Of a stretch of 64,000 nt of DNA, positions 26,035 through 34,795 are shown one piece after another. The DNA lies in assembly GCA_022823725.1 (NCBI GenBank), contig JAJEHL010000037.1:1-64000 (forward strand), in the 5' to 3' direction. This DNA comes from Candidatus Latescibacterota bacterium (GTDB lineage: Bacteria; Latescibacterota; UBA2968). The first letter of the stretch is position 1. Every line of letters begins with the position of its first letter. The notes beneath the pieces were generated by a model that was given only the letters and a program-made list of their open reading frames with translations, searched no databases and was not told the DNA's origin. The translations under genes were made by a program, and so were the position numbers.

Positions 26035-27873
26035 CTAAAAAACCAGAACCGCTTCGCGAAATTGCCCGAGTGAACGCCCATCATAGGTCACTTCTATCGG
26101 AATGATCAGACGTTGGGACCGGGCGTGATTTCCCTCCGGAATGGGTATGGTGAAATTGATATGTCCCTCTTGTTTGGCGGGAATTGTTATCTCTTGTTGC
26201 GGCAGGCGGATATCCCACGATTCCGGCAGGACGGGGCAACACCCCGCTCGCCGCGCCTCTTCGGAATGGTTGGTGAAATAGACGCGCAAATTGACGACGT
26301 GCTTTGACCCGACTTCCTGCTCGTAGGGATCAGCCCGAATCCAATGTTCGTCGAGTCCGTAATTCGCGTGGTCCCAGGCGCACAAATCAGTGTAGAGTGT
26401 TTCCCGTTCGGCGAGATTCTCCCGCATCAGTCGAATCTCTTCAAGGGTAAAATCGAAGGCACAATTAACGTGACAATTAAAGATATGCGTCGGTTTCAAC
26501 GCTTCAATGAGGGCGAGACATCGGTCATAGCCAACGGTGCTGCCGAGCAGGTTGCGATTCCCAGCGCAGTAGTCATCAATTCCCGCCATTGTAAACGAAT
26601 CCCCTGCGAAGAACAAGCGCACCCCGTTCCCTTCGACCAGTAATCCGCCGTGATAATACGTCTGGCCGGGGAAGTGGTAGGCCGTCATCTGGAACTCGTT
26701 CCATTGCCACGATTCGCCGTCACGCGTCCGCTGATGAATGCGTGCAATAGAAGGGGAAATACACGGGATGCGGAATCGCTGAGGTTTTTCAATGACCTGG
26801 GCAACGACGCGGTCTGTCAGCGTCTTACACGGATAAACCGCTTGAAATTGGGGGACGGCATCTACATGGTCGTCGTGGTAATGTGTGAGCCAAAATTGTG
26901 TCACATCTGAGATCTCACCATCAGATTGAAGTTGCTGAATCTGTTTCAGGATACGGATACTGCCACAATCCATTACAAACGCTTCCTTCGTCTCTGAGAT
27001 GATGAGCCATGTTGTCCCGTAATGGCGCAGAAATGCCGGCACATCCTTTCCCCCGCGGATGGACATGTGTCCTTCTCGTCCCTCAAATTCGGTGAACAGG
27101 TTGGGAAAATAATGCCGCAGAGCGGAGATGGCGACGTACTTATCGTAGCACGTATCCAGGCGTTCGAGCAGTGTGTCAATCGCATCTGCTGGCCGGGTCA
27201 TCACTTTTCCGTGCGAAGGGATGAGCGCATTTGCCTCTGCCTGACGCAACTTCTGGAGACTTGACGCCAACGCCTCTCTCGCACCGAGGAAGCCGTGATA
27301 ATCCCGCGTCTGTTCCCCCTTTTGCAGGCTATGCACATCCCAAATCTGCCCTTTGTCGTAGATGGTGTCACCACAGAACGCAAAGCGTTTGCCATCAACC
27401 GAAACGATATAAGAGACACTCCCATCCGTATGTCCGGGCGTATTGAGGACTGTAATTTGGGCGTTCCCCCACTGAATCAAATCATTTTCGACGTAGGTGT
27501 CGGTCACGGCGAGCGATTCGGTGAGCATCAGATTGTGCGGACGATAGTCGTAAAGATGCCACCGGTTTTTCGGGTCATTCCAGAACGTCTCGACCGAGTC
27601 GAACCACGGGCGTTCTCCCGCGGGGACACCGACGCGTGTCTCCGGCGAAAGGCGTGTTCTCAGATGCCGAAAACCGGAAGCGCCATCGCGGTGATGATGC
27701 GTGAAAAGGACGGTATCGAGAGTCGTTATCCCGAGTGTATTGAGCGTTTCTTTGACATCGCCGTTGCCACAATCAATTAAGAGGGCACGCTCGCCGTCGC
27801 ACAAAATACCAACGTTGATACAATCGCGGTGGACGAACAGGTGCTCAGTGAGTTGAGAAAATTGGAGGGGCAT
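26035..27873 (-). CDS. Tandem metallo-beta-lactamase-fold hydrolase with Ig-like tail
   Basis: 612 aa from ATG 27873 behind GAGGAG. Two MBL modules are present. The first has FTHHHRDGASG (H59, H61, D63), NTPGHTDGS, FCGDTIYD and IPSHG. The second (from about 290) has LTHYHDDHVDA, FPGQTYYHGG, FFAGDSF and FNCHVN. Both keep most metal ligands, although the usual HxHxDH of the first module reads HxHxDG. Residues about 525-612 look like a NEW3/Ig-type beta domain. No signal peptide, so probably cytoplasmic. Substrate unknown. Confidence 0.85.
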   Translation of the reverse strand: MPLQFSQLTEHLFVHRDCINVGILCDGERALLIDCGNGDVKETLNTLGITTLDTVLFTHHHRDGASGFRHLRTRLSPETRVGVPAGERPWFDSVETFWNDPKNRWHLYDYRPHNLMLTESLAVTDTYVENDLIQWGNAQITVLNTPGHTDGSVSYIVSVDGKRFAFCGDTIYDKGQIWDVHSLQKGEQTRDYHGFLGAREALASSLQKLRQAEANALIPSHGKVMTRPADAIDTLLERLDTCYDKYVAISALRHYFPNLFTEFEGREGHMSIRGGKDVPAFLRHYGTTWLIISETKEAFVMDCGSIRILKQIQQLQSDGEISDVTQFWLTHYHDDHVDAVPQFQAVYPCKTLTDRVVAQVIEKPQRFRIPCISPSIARIHQRTRDGESWQWNEFQMTAYHFPGQTYYHGGLLVEGNGVRLFFAGDSFTMAGIDDYCAGNRNLLGSTVGYDRCLALIEALKPTHIFNCHVNCAFDFTLEEIRLMRENLAERETLYTDLCAWDHANYGLDEHWIRADPYEQEVGSKHVVNLRVYFTNHSEEARRAGCCPVLPESWDIRLPQQEITIPAKQEGHINFTIPIPEGNHARSQRLIIPIEVTYDGRSLGQFREAVLVF

Positions 27874-28032
27874 GTGGTCTCCTCGTGTTTGACTTGTGGA
27901 CCTGTAAATGCTTTCTTCACGCATTTGACGTATCAATTGGACCTGGTTCAAGAATAAGCGAATACTGGAAACTGTCAGTCCACAAGGTGATAATCGCGTC
28001 GAGTACAGCCAACAATTGGAGATAATAGTAAC
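27874..28032. other. Divergent intergenic region
   Basis: 159 bp between the MBL gene (minus) and the TudS-like gene (plus). It holds the AGGAG of the MBL gene, and GGAGATAATAGTAAC before the plus-strand ATG, but no recognisable operator or hairpin. Confidence 0.4.
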
Positions 28033-28998
28033 ATGGCAGAAACGCAAGCGGCAACATCAAAACTGAGGCTCGGCGTAAGCGCGTGTCTGCTCGGCGAAGA
28101 AGTGCGGTATAATGGCGGGCACAAGCACATGCCATTTTTGACAACCGTATTGAGCAATTACGTCGAATGGATACCCGTATGTCCAGAAGTAGAAATGGGG
28201 ATGGGCGTTCCGCGCGAGACCATCCGGCTCGAAGGCGACGCGGAATCACCGCGACTCATTGCCCCAAAATCGGGCACAGATCACACTGCTGGCATGCAGA
28301 CATGGGCAGAAAAACGGCTCAACGAACTGACAGACCTGAACTTACATGGGTATATACTCAAAAAAGATTCGCCGAGTTGTGGGTTATTTCGCGTACGGGT
28401 ATTTGATACAAAAACGCAAATACCCACGCGCAATGGGCGCGGGCTATTTGCAAAAGCATTGACAGCCCGATTCCCCTTATTGCCCATCGAAGAAGAAGGT
28501 CGGCTAAATGATCTGCCCTTGCGGGAAAATTTTATCGAACGCGTATTTGTCTATTACCGATGGCAGCAAATGTTGACCAATGACCCAACACCCGGTAGCC
28601 TGGTGAAATTTCACACCGGAATCAAAATGAGCCTTCTATCACACAGCCCAAAACACTACAGCGAGTTGGGCCAACTGGTCGCACAGTCTTCTCGCAAAGA
28701 TATAGCACTTCAATACGGCAAATTGCTAATGGATGGCCTGAAAGTAATGAGCACACCGGGCAAACACGTAAACGTCTTGATGCACCTGATGGGATTTATC
28801 AAAAACGAACTGACAACCGCGGACAAAAAAGAACTGCTCAACGTATTCGAATCCTATCGCCAGCGACTGCTGCCTCTCATCGTCCCTATCACATTATTAA
28901 AACACCATCTCAATCGCAACCGCGTACCCGATTGGGTACACGAGCAAGTGTACCTAAATCCATATCCCATGGAATTGATGTTGAGAAATCACGTGTGA
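28033..28998 (+). CDS. TudS-type (DUF523) desulfidase fused to DUF1722
   Basis: 321 aa. Residues 1-150 are DUF523 with the three cysteines expected to hold the 4Fe-4S cluster: SACLLGEEVRYNGG (C18), CPEVEMGMGVPRE (C50) and KKDSPSCGLF (C116). Characterised DUF523 proteins (TudS) remove sulfur from thiouracil or act as desulfidases. Residues about 170-315 are DUF1722 (PGSLVKFHTGIKMSLLSHSPKHYSELG), as in YbgA-like fusions. The substrate in this organism is unknown. Confidence 0.9.
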   Translation: MAETQAATSKLRLGVSACLLGEEVRYNGGHKHMPFLTTVLSNYVEWIPVCPEVEMGMGVPRETIRLEGDAESPRLIAPKSGTDHTAGMQTWAEKRLNELTDLNLHGYILKKDSPSCGLFRVRVFDTKTQIPTRNGRGLFAKALTARFPLLPIEEEGRLNDLPLRENFIERVFVYYRWQQMLTNDPTPGSLVKFHTGIKMSLLSHSPKHYSELGQLVAQSSRKDIALQYGKLLMDGLKVMSTPGKHVNVLMHLMGFIKNELTTADKKELLNVFESYRQRLLPLIVPITLLKHHLNRNRVPDWVHEQVYLNPYPMELMLRNHV

Positions 28999-29009
28999 AT
29001 GGAGACATT

Positions 29010-29108
29010 ATGATTGAGGTGACAGGTGTATCGAAAACATTTGGCGATTTGCAGGCACTGCGCGAAGTTGACCTGAGCGCGTGTTCGTATCACGCGGCCT
29101 GCGGTTGA
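29010..29108 (+). pseudogene. Truncated ABC transporter ATP-binding gene (5' remnant)
   Basis: GGAGACATT leads to ATG 29010 and the peptide MIEVTGVSKTFGDLQALREV, a standard N-terminus of NatA/GldA-type ABC ATPases. About 24 codons in, homology stops before Walker A, and the frame ends at TGA 29106-29108 after unrelated residues. The rest of the gene is absent downstream, where an IS605-type element lies. So this is a deletion remnant, 11 nt after the TudS-like gene. Confidence 0.7.
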
Positions 29109-29158
29109 AAGGCGAGATAAACGCTTAGAATTGCTATTTTTGAGAAACGAGTAGAAAC

Positions 29159-29262
29159 ATGAAAAAGGTTTTGATATTTGGTAATTTGTTTTGTTTTGTT
29201 TCATTAGCAATTGCCCACGGAGGCGGGCAAGATTCACAGGGCGGTCACTTTGACACATCGGT
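29159..29262 (+). pseudogene. 5' fragment of an exported small protein cut by the tnpB element
   Basis: ATG 29159 begins a signal peptide (MKKVLIFGNLFCFVSLAIAHG) followed by GGGQDSQGGHFD, a weak resemblance to the start of YHYH-type periplasmic proteins. The reading frame runs on into the right end of the tnpB element, where the residues up to the stop at 29407 are antisense element sequence, so only about 34 codons are host-derived. No continuation is seen beyond the other side of the element. Confidence 0.5.
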
Positions 29263-29430
29263 TGACGTACTCCCAGAGCTAAAGCATTGGGATTCTAAAA
29301 CCTTGTTGCTTCAGCAGGGATTGTGGGATCAACAGCAGTTGCTTGCGTTCCCGAAGGTCGGCAAGTCTTACGCTACCTCCGCCATAGGTGGACGCCCCCA
29401 CCTGTGAATGTTTATCGCCGCGTTGAGGTC
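29262..29430 (-). ncRNA. Probable omegaRNA (reRNA) at the tnpB right end
   Basis: TnpB proteins use a guide RNA transcribed from the 3' end of tnpB through the element's right end, with the guide taken from the flanking DNA. Here the stretch from the last tnpB codons through the right-end hairpin (TGCTTTAGCTC, GGGAGTACGTCAA) has that organisation. The predicted guide would begin at 29261 and run leftwards (CCGATGTGTCAAAGTG). The RNA's 5' border is unknown. Confidence 0.45.
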
Positions 29431-30474
29431 TCTGTCTATCTCAAGACCACACGCGCAACAATGGAATGTTCTCTCTCGCAATTCGAGATCCTCTTTGACT
29501 GTATCACAAGCCGAGCATGTCTTTGACGACGGCAGCCATTGGTCAATTTGTTTGACAACCTTGCCCGTCTTTTTGGCAACATACTTGAGAATGTTCAAAA
29601 AGTCTGAGAAGCCCAAATCGCTAATCTTTCTGCCCCACAACGCTTTCATGGCGTCAATGTTCAAAGTCTCAAAGAACATAACGTTATATTCTTTACAGAG
29701 TTGATGGGCAAGTCGCCAATGATAGTCTCTGCGCTGATTAGCAACGCGCCGATGCACTCTGGCATGATTTACTCTTGCCCTGTAACGATTGTTGCTACCT
29801 TTCTTTTTACGAGAAAGATTGCGATTAGCCTTTTTGACTTTCCTCGAATTACGATTGAAGAACAATGGCGATTGTGTGCGTGTGCTGTCTGAGGCTGTTA
29901 GATATGTTTGCAAGCCAAAGTCAAAACCTGCGGTTTTACCGTTCTTGATCATGAATGACTTGATACCCTCAGCCTTTGCAACAACACATAGCCACAAATC
30001 GCCTACGCGGTCACGTTTGATTGTGACCATCTTGATACGCTCTACATCGAACTTTCTGCTCTTATGGTATCTGAATATACGCTTGCCAATACGCACCTTG
30101 TTACGCTCAAGGAATTTGTATCCTGCTTGCTTCAGCGTATAGGACTGATATCGAAAGCGAGACCTGAATGTGGGTGGACGCTTATTATCTCTGGCAAAGA
30201 ATTTCTGATAGCCAAAGTCTATACGCTCAACCACATTTTGCAATGCCTGTGACGGCAACAAACGCCAATGTGCAAAGCGTGTTGTTCTTTTCAGCTTTGC
30301 CAAATGGTTAATCATTGTGAACTTACTCGGATATTTGCCAAAACGCCGATAGTATCGCTTGTGCAAGGCAATGAAATGATTATACACCTCAGCAAAAGAA
30401 TCTATATCCCTATGGATATACATATTGCGATCACAGAGACTATACATTTTGTATTTGTATGTTAAATATTCCAT
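29368..30474 (-). CDS. tnpB: TnpB RNA-guided nuclease
   Basis: 368 aa from ATG 30474 (MEYLTYKYKMYSL, the usual TnpB opening). RuvC residues are in place: D185 in AGFDFGL, E269 in FFETLNID and D349 in DRDLNAAINI. The zinc ribbon is CSAC (320-323) with CCAC (C339, C342). Full-length and catalytically complete by eye. Programmed by its own right-end RNA, TnpB cuts DNA at sites matching the guide next to a short TAM. Lacking TnpA, mobility would need a transposase in trans. Confidence 0.9.
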   Translation of the reverse strand: MEYLTYKYKMYSLCDRNMYIHRDIDSFAEVYNHFIALHKRYYRRFGKYPSKFTMINHLAKLKRTTRFAHWRLLPSQALQNVVERIDFGYQKFFARDNKRPPTFRSRFRYQSYTLKQAGYKFLERNKVRIGKRIFRYHKSRKFDVERIKMVTIKRDRVGDLWLCVVAKAEGIKSFMIKNGKTAGFDFGLQTYLTASDSTRTQSPLFFNRNSRKVKKANRNLSRKKKGSNNRYRARVNHARVHRRVANQRRDYHWRLAHQLCKEYNVMFFETLNIDAMKALWGRKISDLGFSDFLNILKYVAKKTGKVVKQIDQWLPSSKTCSACDTVKEDLELRERTFHCCACGLEIDRDLNAAINIHRWGRPPMAEVA

Positions 30475-30520
30475 AACGTAAATATACACAAAAACAGTAA
30501 TTTATGCAAATTTTATGTAG

Positions 30521-32113
30521 TCAGTGAACGGATGATTTTGGTCGATGAAGTGCTGGCGCACTTGTACACCGCTCCACCGCCTTTGATAACAACCCCGCTC
30601 GCAGCGGTCCATACATCCCATATTCCCACTGAAACTCTGCCCCCTCCACCACTCGCTCCACCTGTTCTCGTCGAACCGGCGCCGAACCCAAAAGCCTCCC
30701 ATCCTGACTGACACTGATCTCCGCCTCGCCAACCGTGAACAACAGCGTCGTCGGCTCTTTGCGCCACACAACCGGCACAGAAACATGCCCCAGCTTTTTT
30801 AACCGATGCACCACGCGGTATTCATCCCACACCTCGTCATCTTGCAAAAACGCAAGCCGCATATCTCGCTCGGGACACCCTTTAGCACTCACAGAAAGAT
30901 AGAGCGCGTCCCCCATCGGAGATAGTCCCGTAACCCGCTGACCCCACTCATTGATCACTATATCGCCATCATGCTTTTCATTATACGCCACAACCCGATC
31001 TTCCCACGGATGATTCATCTCATCCGTAATTGGCGGACGCCGGAACATCCGCTTCACAAACTGCCAGTGATCCCTGTGCGCATTGTACCGCCACAACTCG
31101 GACCACGGCCAAACGCCCACATAGAGATCCCCGCCGTAAAACCCCGTTGTTTGCGCCTCTCGCACCCTACCCGACACACCCGGCATCACGGGCGGCCATT
31201 CCTCTATATGACGAACCTCCTCCCCATCATAAATAAACAAATTACCCGTTGGATACTGCGACATCAACAGCTTATCATACCAGTTTAACATCGAATAAAG
31301 CTGAAAACTCACCCCTTCCAATGATGCGCGCAACACCTTCCACCTCGACCCGTCAAACGCATATATCCCGCCCATATTGGACGAATTTACAATCTCATTC
31401 CCAAGCTGCCCAATGGCAAAAGGCGTCTCCCGATCGTACTTCAGATCGAGCACCACCGCTTTCTCCAGATCAACCGCCCCATCTCCCGGCACCCAAGACA
31501 CCGCGTATAACTTCGTGTATGGCTGTTCCACCTCTTCATTCTTATAGAAAAACGTCAGATAACCCAGCGCGTAATAAAAATGATGATAATATCCGGACAC
31601 CGGTTTGGCGAGAACCCGCTCGCCATCATACCACGCCTCACCCCCCTTAAACTGAAGCACCTTACCCGCAACCCGCATCTTGCCCTCCCCGCTCACCGTC
31701 TCACCCACACCAAAACTCTCATCCACTTGCCAGGCACCTGTCACATCGTCCCACGCTCTCGCAGTCCGGTCTTGATGGTAACTACACGCGTACACCCGAC
31801 CATCCAGGTCGAACAAATAACTCCCCCCATCCTCCGTCGAAGGCGGCAGCGTCTCAAATTCCATCTCCGCTTCATCATCCCGCACAAAAAACTGCAACGT
31901 ATATCGATCCATGCGAAACGCCGTATTATACACACCCGTAAAACCAGCGCCCAACACCACGCGCCCCTCTGCATCTCGCGCCTCAAACAGCGTGCCCCAG
32001 TTTTGCCCCACATCTTTGCCAAAATCAATCGTCGTCTCAATCTGCATCACTGTTCTCTCCTCAGCTTGCCCACACAGAGGCCACAGCAAAAATACTGTTA
32101 GAAACCATCTCAT
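30521..32113 (-). CDS. Secreted protein of unknown function, propeller-like
   Basis: 530 aa with a signal peptide ending CGQAEE. The body is beta-rich with repeated short blocks of the type GGIYAFDGSRWKVL, GNLFIYDGEEVRHI and GDLYVGVWPWSELWRYN, as in Kelch/NHL-type propellers. The C-terminal tail (SKAVERCTSAPALHRP) looks unlike the rest and ends beside the left border of the tnpB element, so the original end may have been lost. No known family assigned. Confidence 0.7.
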   Translation of the reverse strand: MRWFLTVFLLWPLCGQAEERTVMQIETTIDFGKDVGQNWGTLFEARDAEGRVVLGAGFTGVYNTAFRMDRYTLQFFVRDDEAEMEFETLPPSTEDGGSYLFDLDGRVYACSYHQDRTARAWDDVTGAWQVDESFGVGETVSGEGKMRVAGKVLQFKGGEAWYDGERVLAKPVSGYYHHFYYALGYLTFFYKNEEVEQPYTKLYAVSWVPGDGAVDLEKAVVLDLKYDRETPFAIGQLGNEIVNSSNMGGIYAFDGSRWKVLRASLEGVSFQLYSMLNWYDKLLMSQYPTGNLFIYDGEEVRHIEEWPPVMPGVSGRVREAQTTGFYGGDLYVGVWPWSELWRYNAHRDHWQFVKRMFRRPPITDEMNHPWEDRVVAYNEKHDGDIVINEWGQRVTGLSPMGDALYLSVSAKGCPERDMRLAFLQDDEVWDEYRVVHRLKKLGHVSVPVVWRKEPTTLLFTVGEAEISVSQDGRLLGSAPVRREQVERVVEGAEFQWEYGMYGPLRAGLLSKAVERCTSAPALHRPKSSVH

Positions 32114-32133
32114 CTGAACTTCCGTTCAAAATA

Positions 32134-33180
32134 CTACACCTCGTATGCCGTCCACGTTCCCGTGCAGCCCAGCCCCCGTCTAACGTGGAGCAACCCCTTT
32201 GCGGGTTCGGCGATATAACCCGAAATAGAATACATATCTACAGCACCATGGCGACATATCGCTGCGGGATCGCCCTCGTGATCTGAGAGAATGGCCTTCA
32301 TCGTATCCACCGTGATATCGCCCCAGTGTTCTTTGACCAGATCGCGCATTCTATCGCGCCGAGGGCAAGAATCCGCAAGACTATTGGTTTCGCAGGGTGC
32401 AAATTCGGGCGTGAGATAGTGGTTGGCGTGAACAATCGCATCGGGATGTGTATCGGTAAATTGCATCACGCCTTCGGGACGGATCTCGAGATCGGCAATC
32501 TGCCCATCGCCAAAACAAAAGACCATATTGCCAGCCGAACAGGTGGGATGTTGTCTGAGAATTCGAAGACAGGTATCCAGCCCCTTCTGCTCCAGCATAA
32601 TGCGTTTGAGTGGATAGTGAGGCAAGCCCATCTGCCAGGGACAATCGTAGAGCGCATTGGCAAAATGAGCCAGACCGTACTGATTCATACCCGAATAACC
32701 CAATTGTCCCGCAAAAGTGAAAAGCAATGTCCGGGGCCGACCATCAGAAGGACAGACGTGCAGAAGAATGGCTACATCGGCATATTCGGGCGCGAGATCC
32801 TGATTTTGACCAGCCAGAGGATACCCATCGGCAGTCGCAGAGCCAGTAAGCGCGAAAGCCGTGCAACCCTCGGGAGGAACACTGGCGGCTTCGCCCCGCG
32901 CCTGACACAAAAGCGCCTCGTCAAAAGAAATACCCGCACCATCGGCAAGCCCGCGAATCTCTTCCATAAGCAACGGACTCAGATTTTCAATTAAAGGATG
33001 AAAAGCGCGCGCATTCTGGCAGAGTTCATCGCGAGATTTGCCCGTGAGTTTTTCAATCCAAACGAGATATTTGTGAACGAGATCCGCAGCCTGTTTGCCG
33101 TGCTGATACCCCATGTCGTACGCCGTACCGGACACTTCGACAAAAGGAAACGCATGACCGACTATCGCAGTATCATCCAT
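32134..33180 (-). CDS. C45-family peptidase / acyl-CoA:6-APA acyltransferase-like Ntn hydrolase
   Basis: 348 aa. Features of the C45 (isopenicillin-N acyltransferase-like) family are GTAYDMGYQHGKQAADLV near residue 18, the nucleophile region GCTAFALTG (Cys near 109), NQDLAPEY and SGMNQYGLAHFANAL. Such enzymes are Ntn hydrolases that self-cleave before the nucleophilic Cys and hydrolyse or transfer acyl groups from amides. Its ATG overlaps the stop of the PcfJ-like gene by 8 nt. No signal peptide. Substrate unknown. Confidence 0.85.
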   Translation of the reverse strand: MDDTAIVGHAFPFVEVSGTAYDMGYQHGKQAADLVHKYLVWIEKLTGKSRDELCQNARAFHPLIENLSPLLMEEIRGLADGAGISFDEALLCQARGEAASVPPEGCTAFALTGSATADGYPLAGQNQDLAPEYADVAILLHVCPSDGRPRTLLFTFAGQLGYSGMNQYGLAHFANALYDCPWQMGLPHYPLKRIMLEQKGLDTCLRILRQHPTCSAGNMVFCFGDGQIADLEIRPEGVMQFTDTHPDAIVHANHYLTPEFAPCETNSLADSCPRRDRMRDLVKEHWGDITVDTMKAILSDHEGDPAAICRHGAVDMYSISGYIAEPAKGLLHVRRGLGCTGTWTAYEV

Positions 33181-34705
33181 GGGACAACCCTTCGCGATTC
33201 ATCCACAGGCGCATAATCGTCGGCGCCTCGCGGAGGAGATGGAGGTAAACATTTCCTGTTTGGCGTTGCCGGGAGATATGTTTTTTCCCAAAAGGTTTGA
33301 GATTGAATTTGCCGGCGTTCTGCTCCACAGCTCTTTTTTTATTATCGACCGCAATGGTAAGCACGTGCTCCTGCACCTGATTTTCCTCAGCAGCGTCGAG
33401 ATCGAGCGCGCGCAAAGACCACAGGGATTTCTCACCCGAGGCACAGCGTCTGGTATAAGATCCCGCGCAGTGATGCATAATGCGCCCCTCGGCGTAGAGT
33501 TGTTGCGAAGTAATGAGTTCGTGAACCGTCCACTGAATATTGCGTTTGAGCCTGGGGTCCAGCGTCACATGTTCAAATTCTCTGAATCCAGAGGGCTTCC
33601 AGATTTCCAACTCGACATCTTCCAAACCCGTGAGTTCTTGATGCCACAGATCCACCTGGCGGAGAAGCTTGTTAATACTGCGGCCCTTCATACAAAAATT
33701 GGGATGTAGCGGCGGACCTTCGATCTCCGTACCGTCGGGTTGCGGAATGCGCTGAGGCGTGAATTTTTGATTGCGGATATAGTCTATGATGGGATTGATA
33801 TAGCTGCGTTCAAGAAAAGCCTGATTGGCGAGAAAATGGACGACGGTCTCCCAAAAATCTTCGTCTCCGAATCCTTCCCCCAGCGGCCCATGGGCGATTT
33901 CCCAAGCACTTTTCGGGTTGCCGCCATAAGCTATATACTGAACCTTGCGAAGGCACTGAACAACGGTGTGATAACTGCGTTTTTCCTGCAAAAGCAAATG
34001 CGCCATGCGCTTTGTAATCCGCATAGGCACACCGGCTGTGCGGATATTTTGCCCCATGCCAACGTGAATGAACCACGCTTGTTCCTGTCGCGCCTTTGGT
34101 GTATTGCCCTGTAAAAATGCCGTATCAAAAAATGCGGGCACATCGTATTGTGCCAGAAGATGACGCGCAAGGCTGAAAAATTGGCGCACGGGCCTGTTGT
34201 GATCTGGCCGCCAATCCTCAACGGGCCGAATCCAATCTGTGTGATTGCGAGCGAGTTGCTCAAGAGCGGCGATATAGGTATTGACAACCGTATGCCCAAA
34301 ACGCTTGCAGGCGCGTGCGGGCCGCATCAAATCGCCGTATTTTTCAACGTGCAGAACAAGGCGCCCCAATGCTCGTTGCGCGTCGGGATCACCGTCGAGA
34401 TTATTGTAAATCGCGCGAATGCGAAAGAGCAAATCTGAAACAGTCTCATCCTGAAGCTCGCCTTTAAAGATACGGGCGATAAATTTGGCGCGATGGGCAT
34501 TGTGCCTCGGGCTAACATCGGGATCGCGCTGCTCAACCTCGCGTTGCATAAGATCAATTTCTGCCCTGCGTTGAGCAGCGGTTTTATCCAGACCAGTACC
34601 CAGCCCATTGCGGTAACACCAGAGCCTATAAGCGAGTTCCCTGTCGAAACCGAGCGTCTTAAGATGCGATTCGAGATCGGGTTTATCGAGAAGAACATTT
34701 GACAT
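33173..34705 (-). CDS. PcfJ-domain protein
   Basis: 510 aa. The last third has the PcfJ-like pattern: LYAEGRIMHHCAGSYTRRCASGEKSLWSLRAL, then EHVLTIAVDNKKRAVEQNAGKFN. PcfJ-like proteins were first seen on conjugative plasmids but occur widely on chromosomes, with no established function. The N-terminal 350 residues are mainly helical and not assignable. Coupled by an 8-nt overlap to the C45 peptidase gene, a pairing that suggests a joint role. Confidence 0.8.
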   Translation of the reverse strand: MSNVLLDKPDLESHLKTLGFDRELAYRLWCYRNGLGTGLDKTAAQRRAEIDLMQREVEQRDPDVSPRHNAHRAKFIARIFKGELQDETVSDLLFRIRAIYNNLDGDPDAQRALGRLVLHVEKYGDLMRPARACKRFGHTVVNTYIAALEQLARNHTDWIRPVEDWRPDHNRPVRQFFSLARHLLAQYDVPAFFDTAFLQGNTPKARQEQAWFIHVGMGQNIRTAGVPMRITKRMAHLLLQEKRSYHTVVQCLRKVQYIAYGGNPKSAWEIAHGPLGEGFGDEDFWETVVHFLANQAFLERSYINPIIDYIRNQKFTPQRIPQPDGTEIEGPPLHPNFCMKGRSINKLLRQVDLWHQELTGLEDVELEIWKPSGFREFEHVTLDPRLKRNIQWTVHELITSQQLYAEGRIMHHCAGSYTRRCASGEKSLWSLRALDLDAAEENQVQEHVLTIAVDNKKRAVEQNAGKFNLKPFGKKHISRQRQTGNVYLHLLREAPTIMRLWMNREGLSHG

Positions 34706-34795
34706 AGCACAATCCTGTTATTTGGAGCTATAAAGGTATTAATTTCACTAAATACAAAGACAAAACGCTCCGCGATAAAGTTTCATCGTGAACAA

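Larger units (their letters stand above)
29262..30520 (-). mobile_element. IS605/IS1341-type element carrying only tnpB
   Basis: A single tnpB read on the minus strand, no tnpA (Y1 transposase) beside it. The 3' flank ends with GCTTTAGCTCTGGGAGTACGTCAA-like sequence, read in minus at 29285-29262, which matches the usual right-end hairpin and TCAA-type cleavage site of this superfamily. The left end must lie between the tnpB start (30474) and the 3' end of the next gene (30521), but no clear hairpin marks it, so that border is approximate. No terminal inverted repeats or target duplication, as expected for the family. Confidence 0.7.

Noticed and set aside
28033-28047. Overlap between the MBL and TudS-like genes
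   Set aside because: Caused only by an over-long reading of the MBL gene; with ATG 27873 there is a 159-bp gap.
29159-29407. An 82-residue protein read through to 29407
   Set aside because: The second half is antisense to the tnpB right end; only the first 34 or so codons are host sequence.
30490-30560. Left end of the tnpB element marked by a clear hairpin
   Set aside because: The AT-rich region has no stem convincing enough to set the border exactly.
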